Of a stretch of 64,000 bases of DNA, positions 59,509 to 64,000 are shown piece after piece (the stretch's first letter is position 1; each line of letters opens with the position of its first letter). Under the pieces are notes generated by a model. It was not told the origin of the DNA, did not search any database, and was given only the letters and a program-made list of their open reading frames with translations. Made by a program: the position numbers and the translations under genes. The stretch is from KBS50 sp042434095 (GTDB lineage Bacteria; Actinomycetota; Actinomycetes; Mycobacteriales; Micromonosporaceae): the NCBI RefSeq assembly GCF_042434095.1, contig NZ_JBHLUE010000019.1, positions 186,001-250,000 on the forward strand, written 5' to 3'.

Positions 59509-60162
59509 CTATCCGCGGTAGCTCAGCACCGCCGCGACCAGCCGGACGACCGTGCCGTGCAGGGCCGCGAAGACCGAGCCGGCGCCGGGCCCCGGCGCGC
59601 CACCGGCGTACGGGTCGACGGCCTCCAGCAGCAGCTCGTTGATCCCGCCCACCAGGGCCAGGGCCATGTCCGGGGGCAGCTCCGCCAGCTCCGGGTCGGC
59701 CCGCCGGGCGGTGGCCACCAATTCCACCAGCGCGTCGGCGAAGCGGCGCTGGGTCCGCTGCCGCAGCCGGTACGCGCGCGGCCCGGCCGCCTGCATCTCC
59801 ACCAGCACGGCGCGGCTGACCGCCGGCATCTCGTCGAGCGCGGTGAGGTACGCGGACACCACCGCGACGACCCGGTCCCGCCACGGCTGCCCCGGGCCCC
59901 CGGTGCCGCGCAGCACCTCCAGCAGCCGGTCGCAGCTGTCGGCGTAGAGCGCGAGCAGGCAGTCCTCCTTGTCGGCGAAGTGCTCGTAGAAGGTGCGCTT
60001 GGAGACCCGGGCCCGGGCCACCACGTCGGCGATGGTGCAGGCCGCGTACCCCTTCTCGGCCACCGCCTCGGCGAGCCCGGCGATCAGGTCCGCACGTACC
60101 CGGTCGGGGGGCCGGGTGGCACGGACCGGGCCGGACGGGCGCGCCAACCGGTCGTTCGCCAT
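59509..60162 (-). CDS. TetR/AcrR-family repressor
   Basis: A 217-residue regulator starting at ATG 60162 (MANDRLARPSGPVRATRP). The helix-turn-helix is RADLIAGLAEAVAEKGYAAC, TIADVVARARVSKRTFYEHF, ADKEDCLLALYADS; the rest is the ligand domain (VVSAYLTALDEMPAVSRAVL, PPDMALALVGGINELLLEAV). It is divergent from the Baeyer-Villiger monooxygenase operon and a perfect 16-bp palindrome lies in the gap. Likely repressor of that operon, with a ketone or related compound as inducer by inference. Confidence 0.88.
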   Translation of the reverse strand: MANDRLARPSGPVRATRPPDRVRADLIAGLAEAVAEKGYAACTIADVVARARVSKRTFYEHFADKEDCLLALYADSCDRLLEVLRGTGGPGQPWRDRVVAVVSAYLTALDEMPAVSRAVLVEMQAAGPRAYRLRQRTQRRFADALVELVATARRADPELAELPPDMALALVGGINELLLEAVDPYAGGAPGPGAGSVFAALHGTVVRLVAAVLSYRG

Positions 60163-60209
60163 CTTCCGCCCGCCTCTACCCGGTGGTAACTTTCCGGTAT
60201 CCGTGGTAC

Positions 60210-60225
60210 CAGACGGTACCGTCTG
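60210..60225. promoter_or_regulatory. TetR-type operator CAGACGGTACCGTCTG
   Basis: A perfect 16-bp palindrome in the 105-bp gap between the TetR gene (60162) and the monooxygenase gene (60268). Its position between divergent starts suits repression of both. A further GGTACC half lies just upstream (60205-60210). Confidence 0.7.
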
Positions 60226-60267
60226 CTCCGGATTTCCGGATCCGCCCCGCGGAGAGGAGTCGCCCCC

Positions 60268-61776
60268 ATGGCCGGTGGGCAGCGGCAGCATGTCCGGGTC
60301 GCCGTGCTGGGCGCCGGCTTCGGCGGGATCGGCGCCGCGATCCGGCTCCGCCAGCACGGGTACGACGACTTCGTCGTGTTCGACCGTGCCGACGACGTGG
60401 GCGGGACCTGGCGGGACAACACCTACCCGGGCTGCGCCTGCGACGTCCCGTCGCATATGTACTCGCTCTCCTTCGCTCCGAACCCGGACTGGACCCGCAG
60501 CTTCTCCGGGCAACCGGAGATCTGGGCGTACCTGCGCGGCTGCGTGCACCGGTTCGGCCTGACGAAGCACCTGCGGTTGGGGCACGAGGTTACCGGTGCC
60601 GCCTGGGACACCGACGGCGCTCGCTGGCTGATCGACACCTCCGGCGGCCCGTGGAGCGCCGGCACCCTGGTGGTGGCGGCCGGCCCGCTCTCCGAACCGG
60701 CCGTGCCCGACCTGCCCGGGCTGGCCGGCTTCGCCGGCGAGGTGTTCCACTCTGCCCGGTGGCGGCACGACCTCGACCTCGCCGGCCGGCGGGTGGCGGT
60801 GATCGGCACCGGCGCCTCGGCCATCCAGTTCATCCCGCGGATCGCCCCCCGGGTGGCCGCCCTGCAGGTCTACCAGCGCACCCCGCCGTGGGTGCTGCCA
60901 CGCGCCGACCGGCGGATCCGGGAGTGGGAGCGGCGGCTGTTCCGCGCGGTGCCGGGCGCCCGTCGCGCGGCAAGGGCCGGCGTCTACTGGGGCCGGGAGG
61001 TGGCCGCCACGGCGTTCCTGCGCCCGGCCGTCATGCGGGCCGGCCAGGCGGTGGCCGGCCGGCACCTGCGCGGCGCCGTGGCCGACCCCAACCTGCGGGC
61101 CCGGCTGACCCCGGGCTACACCATGGGTTGCAAGCGGGTTCTGCTGTCCAACGACTACTACCCGGCGCTGACCCGGGACAACGTTGAGCTGGTGACCGAC
61201 CGGATCAGCGAGGTCCGGCCGGCCGGGATCGGCACCGCCGACGGCACGTTCCGACCGGCCGACACCATCATCCTGGGCACCGGCTTCACCGCCACCGAGC
61301 CGCCGCTGGCGCGGCTGATCCGCGGCGCGGACGGGCGGACGCTGCGCGAGGCCTGGGGCGGCAGCATGCGCGCCTACCAGGGGGTGACCGTGACCGGCTT
61401 CCCGAACCTGGCGCTGCTGCTCGGCCCCAACACCGGACTGGGCCACAACTCGGTCGTCTTCATGATCGAGTGCCAGCTCAACCACCTGCTCGGCCTGCTC
61501 CGGCTCACCGAACGGGCCGGCGCGCCGGTGGAGCCGACGCCCGCGGCCCAGGACGCGTTCGTGGCCGGGGTGGACCGGCGGATGCGCAAGACCGTCTGGA
61601 CCCGGGGCGGCTGCCGCAGCTGGTACCTCGACGCCACCGGCCGCAACTCCACCCTGTGGCCGGGCTACACCTGGTCGTACTGGCTGCGCACCCGCCGGTT
61701 CGACCCGGCCGCCTATCGGACCATCGCGCCGGCGGGACCGGGTGTCCCGCCGGCGCCCTCGGAGGGAGTCGCATGA
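60268..61776 (+). CDS. Baeyer-Villiger-type flavin monooxygenase
   Basis: A 502-residue FAD/NADPH monooxygenase. FAD site VAVLGAGFGGIGAAIRL near residue 12; the BVMO fingerprint FxGxxxHxxxW is present as FAGEVFHSARW (about residues 151-161), followed by the NADP site VAVIGTGASAIQFIPRI. Family-typical later stretches are YQRTPPWVLPR, LTPGYTMGCKRVLLSNDYY and GTGFTATEPPL. It converts ketones to esters or lactones. GAGAGGAG precedes ATG 60268. The stop overlaps the SDR gene as ATGA; with the SDR and hydrolase it forms an alcohol-ketone-ester-acid degradation cascade. Confidence 0.93.
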   Translation: MAGGQRQHVRVAVLGAGFGGIGAAIRLRQHGYDDFVVFDRADDVGGTWRDNTYPGCACDVPSHMYSLSFAPNPDWTRSFSGQPEIWAYLRGCVHRFGLTKHLRLGHEVTGAAWDTDGARWLIDTSGGPWSAGTLVVAAGPLSEPAVPDLPGLAGFAGEVFHSARWRHDLDLAGRRVAVIGTGASAIQFIPRIAPRVAALQVYQRTPPWVLPRADRRIREWERRLFRAVPGARRAARAGVYWGREVAATAFLRPAVMRAGQAVAGRHLRGAVADPNLRARLTPGYTMGCKRVLLSNDYYPALTRDNVELVTDRISEVRPAGIGTADGTFRPADTIILGTGFTATEPPLARLIRGADGRTLREAWGGSMRAYQGVTVTGFPNLALLLGPNTGLGHNSVVFMIECQLNHLLGLLRLTERAGAPVEPTPAAQDAFVAGVDRRMRKTVWTRGGCRSWYLDATGRNSTLWPGYTWSYWLRTRRFDPAAYRTIAPAGPGVPPAPSEGVA

Positions 61777-62663
61777 CGTCAGTGCTGTCCGGTCGGGTCA
61801 TCCTGGTCACCGGCGCCGCCCGCGGCATCGGCGAGCACACGGCCCGGCTCGCCGCCCGGCGCGGCGCCCGGCTCGCCCTGGTCGGCCTCGAGCCCCGCCG
61901 GCTCGCCGGGCTGGCCGACGCGCTCGGACCGCAGCACGCCTGGTTCCCGGCCGACGTGACCGACCAGGCCGCGCTCACCGCGGCGGTACGCGGCACGCTG
62001 GACCGGTTCGGTCGGATCGATGCCGTGCTGGCCAACGCCGGCGTGGCCAATCGGGGCACCGTGGCCACCGGCGACATCGAGGCGCTCGCCCGCACCGTCG
62101 AGATCAACCTCATCGGGGTCATGCGCACCGCGGCCGCCACGGCCGAGGCGCTGATCGCCAGCCGCGGCTACCTGCTGCTCGTCTCCAGCGCCGCCGCGTT
62201 CGCCGCGATGCCGGGCATGGCGGCCTACTGCGCATCCAAGGCCGGGGTGGAGCAGTTCGGCAACGCGCTCCGGCTGGAACTGGCCCACCACCGGGTCTCG
62301 GTCGGCACCGCGCACATGTCCTGGGTGGACACCGACCTGGTGCGGGACGCCAAGGAGGACCTGCCCGCGTTCCGGGCCACCCTGGCCAGGCTGCCCTGGC
62401 CGTTCGGCGCCACCACCTCCGTCGAGGCCTGCGCCGAGGCATTCGTCCGGGCCATCGAGCGCCGCCAGCGCCGGGTGTACGTTCCGGCCGGGTTGGCCGC
62501 CGCCCAGGCCGTCCGGTCCCTCCTGGTCAGCCCGGTGAGCGACCGGATCATCGGCCGGTCGGCGCGGACCGCCGTACCGGCCATGGAGGCCGAGGTACGG
62601 GCGCTGGGCCGGGCCTTCGGCCGGCACACCGCGGTGGCCGGGGCGGAGCCGGAGACCGACTGA
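61773..62663 (+). CDS. Short-chain dehydrogenase/reductase
   Basis: A 296-residue SDR starting at ATG 61773 (behind GGAGGGAG and overlapping the monooxygenase stop). Cofactor motif VILVTGAARGIGEHTARLAA, structural NAG motif VLANAGVANRGT, catalytic Ser in LLLVSSAAAFAAMPG, and the YxxxK pair in AAYCASKAGVEQFG. The C-terminal 60 residues (GLAAAQAVRSLLVSPVSDRI) suggest membrane association, as in related actinobacterial SDRs. By context it oxidises an alcohol to the ketone used by the monooxygenase, or works in the reverse direction. Confidence 0.92.
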   Translation: MTSVLSGRVILVTGAARGIGEHTARLAARRGARLALVGLEPRRLAGLADALGPQHAWFPADVTDQAALTAAVRGTLDRFGRIDAVLANAGVANRGTVATGDIEALARTVEINLIGVMRTAAATAEALIASRGYLLLVSSAAAFAAMPGMAAYCASKAGVEQFGNALRLELAHHRVSVGTAHMSWVDTDLVRDAKEDLPAFRATLARLPWPFGATTSVEACAEAFVRAIERRQRRVYVPAGLAAAQAVRSLLVSPVSDRIIGRSARTAVPAMEAEVRALGRAFGRHTAVAGAEPETD

Positions 62664-62664
62664 G

Positions 62665-63474
62665 ATGGCGCTCGACATCGTCTTCGACCGTCGGGGCGCC
62701 GGCGAGCCGCTGGTGCTGCTGCACGGCATCGGGCACCACTGGCGGGCCTGGCTGCCGGTGCTCGACCGGCTGGCCGCCGTACACGACGTGATCGCCCTCG
62801 ACCTGCCCGGCTTCGGCGAGTCGCCGGTGCCGGCCGCGGGTCTGCCGCCGGACATGCGGGCCGTGGTGGCGGCCGTGGCCGACGTCTTCGCCGAGCTGGG
62901 CCTGTCTCGCCCGCACGTGGCGGGCAACAGCCTGGGCGGAGCCATCGCGCTGGAGCTGGCGGCGGCCGGGGCGGTGGCGTCGGCCACGGCGATCTCGCCG
63001 GCCGGCTTCTGCACCCCCGCCGAGCTGCGCTGGGCTATCGGCGTGCTCAGCGCGCACCGGCTCGCGGCCCGGCTGCCCGAACCGGTGCTGCGCCGGGTGC
63101 TGGCCGGGGTGGCCGGCCGGAGCGCGTCGTTCGGCATGATCTTCGCCCGGCCGGCCCTGGTGCCGGTGGAAGCGGCCCTGGCCGACGCCCGGGCGCTGCG
63201 CGGGGCCCGCGCGTTCCGCGCCGTGGCGCGGGCCGGCCGCGGGTACGCCTTCGCGGGCGCGCCCGCCGTCCCGGTGACCGTGGCCTGGGGCACCCGGGAC
63301 CGGATCCTGCCCTACCGGCAGGCCGCGCTGGCCCGGCAGCGGCTGCCGGGCGCCCGGCACGTCGACCTGACCGGCTGCGGCCATGTGCCGATGTACGACG
63401 ATCCGGAGCTGGTGGCGTCGGTCATCCTCGGCACCACCGGCGCGGCCGGGTTTCACGGCCGGCCCGCCGGGTAG
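62665..63474 (+). CDS. Alpha/beta-hydrolase
   Basis: A 269-residue alpha/beta-fold hydrolase beginning 1 bp after the SDR stop. The oxyanion-hole motif is LVLLHGIGHHWRAWLPVLDR; the nucleophile elbow is HVAGNSLGGAIALELAAAG (Ser in GNSLG); the acid is probably Asp in WGTRDRILPYRQAAL and the base His in GCGHVPMYDDPELV. By position it would open the ester or lactone made by the Baeyer-Villiger enzyme. Length is normal for the family. Confidence 0.92.
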   Translation: MALDIVFDRRGAGEPLVLLHGIGHHWRAWLPVLDRLAAVHDVIALDLPGFGESPVPAAGLPPDMRAVVAAVADVFAELGLSRPHVAGNSLGGAIALELAAAGAVASATAISPAGFCTPAELRWAIGVLSAHRLAARLPEPVLRRVLAGVAGRSASFGMIFARPALVPVEAALADARALRGARAFRAVARAGRGYAFAGAPAVPVTVAWGTRDRILPYRQAALARQRLPGARHVDLTGCGHVPMYDDPELVASVILGTTGAAGFHGRPAG

Positions 63475-63552
63475 CCGGCGGCGTGGCCGGGTTCGACGGG
63501 CATCGGTCGAGCCGAGCGGAGTCCCCGGCCCGGCTACCTGGGGGGGTCGCAG

Positions 63553-63993
63553 ATGGCGGAGTCAGGTTTCTGGGTGCCCGAGGTCGCCGCGGCCACCGCG
63601 GCGGGTGGGCACGTCCGCACGGACGACGGCGAGCTGTCCTCGGCGCTCGCGTCGCCGCTGGCGCCGCACTGTCATGGCCTGACGCCGGAACAGCTGCTGG
63701 CCGCGGCCTTCGCGTCCTGCCTGCACCACGCGGCCGTGGAGGCCGCCTCGGGCGTCACCGACGAGGCGCACACCGTCCAGGTCCGGGCGGAGGCGCGGCT
63801 GGGCCGGGACCCCGACGGTCGGTACCGGGCCGAGGTCCGGGCCAGCATCGGCTCCGCCGGGCTGAGCCGCGAGCAGCTGGCCGACCTGGTCGAAAACGCG
63901 GACCGGCTGTGGCCGTTCTCCAGCACCGACGGCAGCCGGCATGTCCTCACGGTCACCGCGGCCGACCACCGCGCCCGGCAGACCACCAGGTAG
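63553..63993 (+). CDS. OsmC/Ohr-family protein with a single family Cys
   Basis: A 146-residue OsmC-fold protein starting at ATG 63553 (GGGGGG just upstream). The conserved stretch LTPEQLLAAAFASCLHHAAV carries the peroxidatic Cys (C56). The second Cys expected in the CPYS region of organic-hydroperoxide reductases is replaced by Trp (NADRLWPFSSTDGS, W119), so the usual disulfide cannot form; C40 is an extra Cys. It may act as a one-Cys peroxidase or have another role. It lies 78 bp after the hydrolase gene and could be part of the same transcript. Confidence 0.85.
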   Translation: MAESGFWVPEVAAATAAGGHVRTDDGELSSALASPLAPHCHGLTPEQLLAAAFASCLHHAAVEAASGVTDEAHTVQVRAEARLGRDPDGRYRAEVRASIGSAGLSREQLADLVENADRLWPFSSTDGSRHVLTVTAADHRARQTTR

Positions 63994-64000
63994 CCCGCGC

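Overview
The window is about 64 kb of very GC-rich chromosome with GTG starts, overlapping stop/start codons, several apparently leaderless promoters (TANNNT followed 6-8 nt later by the start codon) and typical actinobacterial genes: a SecA2-like ATPase, GAF/ANTAR and FtsK/SpoIIIE proteins, a SigB/F-type sigma factor, and treX-treY-treZ. A roughly 53-55 bp GGGCCC-centred interspersed element occurs three times. From the gene set, and from my memory of similar GC-rich elements, a Micromonosporaceae-type actinomycete is the best guess; this is inference. I see no rRNA, tRNA, CRISPR array, transposase or prophage. One 114-bp run of N (54653-54766) lies inside a repeat-rich stretch.

Layout. 1-2.3 kb: end of an FtsK/SpoIIIE-type ATPase gene and a coiled-coil membrane protein. 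2.3-3.9 kb: a repeat peptide gene overlapping the gene of a JmjC-type oxygenase, which looks like an uncharacterised modified-peptide system. 4.2-9.1 kb: OFA-family transporter with its small partner, an MFS exporter, a DUF72 protein and a MerR regulator. 9.2-16.5 kb (minus strand): GH15 glucoamylase-like/DUF2267 fusion, second DUF72 protein, DksA-like protein, a kinase-like protein without a P-loop, two paralogous winged-helix proteins, and rhodanese plus cysteine dioxygenase. 16.6-21.1 kb: ankyrin protein with a duplicated start region, DUF2231 protein, GAF-ANTAR regulator, SecA2. 21.3-25.9 kb: two oxidoreductases divergent from two glycosyltransferases. 26-28.6 kb: DUF4383 protein and an orphan cytochrome oxidase subunit I. 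28.7-35.8 kb: a sigma factor fused to a STAS domain, an unknown 471-residue protein, a TPP enzyme coupled to an eRF1/Vms1-like protein, a small membrane protein, and an FBP zinc-finger protein divergent from a TetR regulator around a perfect operator. 36.5-39.8 kb: PrsW protease, GCS2-type ligase, and a ribbon-helix-helix antitoxin with a broken toxin-like ORF. 39.8-48.2 kb: alcohol dehydrogenase plus SRPBCC protein, then treX-treY-treZ. 48.4-53.1 kb: citrate synthase, MarR regulator divergent from wrbA and a DHA2 exporter, a VOC protein. 53.2-57.1 kb: AraC regulator, repeats and gap, GT39 membrane glycosyltransferase. 57.2-64 kb: histidine kinase/response regulator, TetR divergent from a Baeyer-Villiger monooxygenase-SDR-hydrolase operon, and an OsmC/Ohr-like protein.

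Themes. Trehalose and glycogen metabolism (treXYZ, GH15) and compatible-solute-type glycosylation (GpgS-like enzyme, GT4) sit with stress genes (sigma-STAS, SecA2, OsmC, cysteine dioxygenase, GCS2 ligase). The monooxygenase-SDR-hydrolase set reads as a ketone/alcohol degradation module under a TetR repressor. Several regulators have palindromic operators readable directly in the divergent promoters. The least explained items are the repeat peptide with its JmjC partner, the sigma-STAS fusion, and the interspersed element found only in convergent intergenic gaps.
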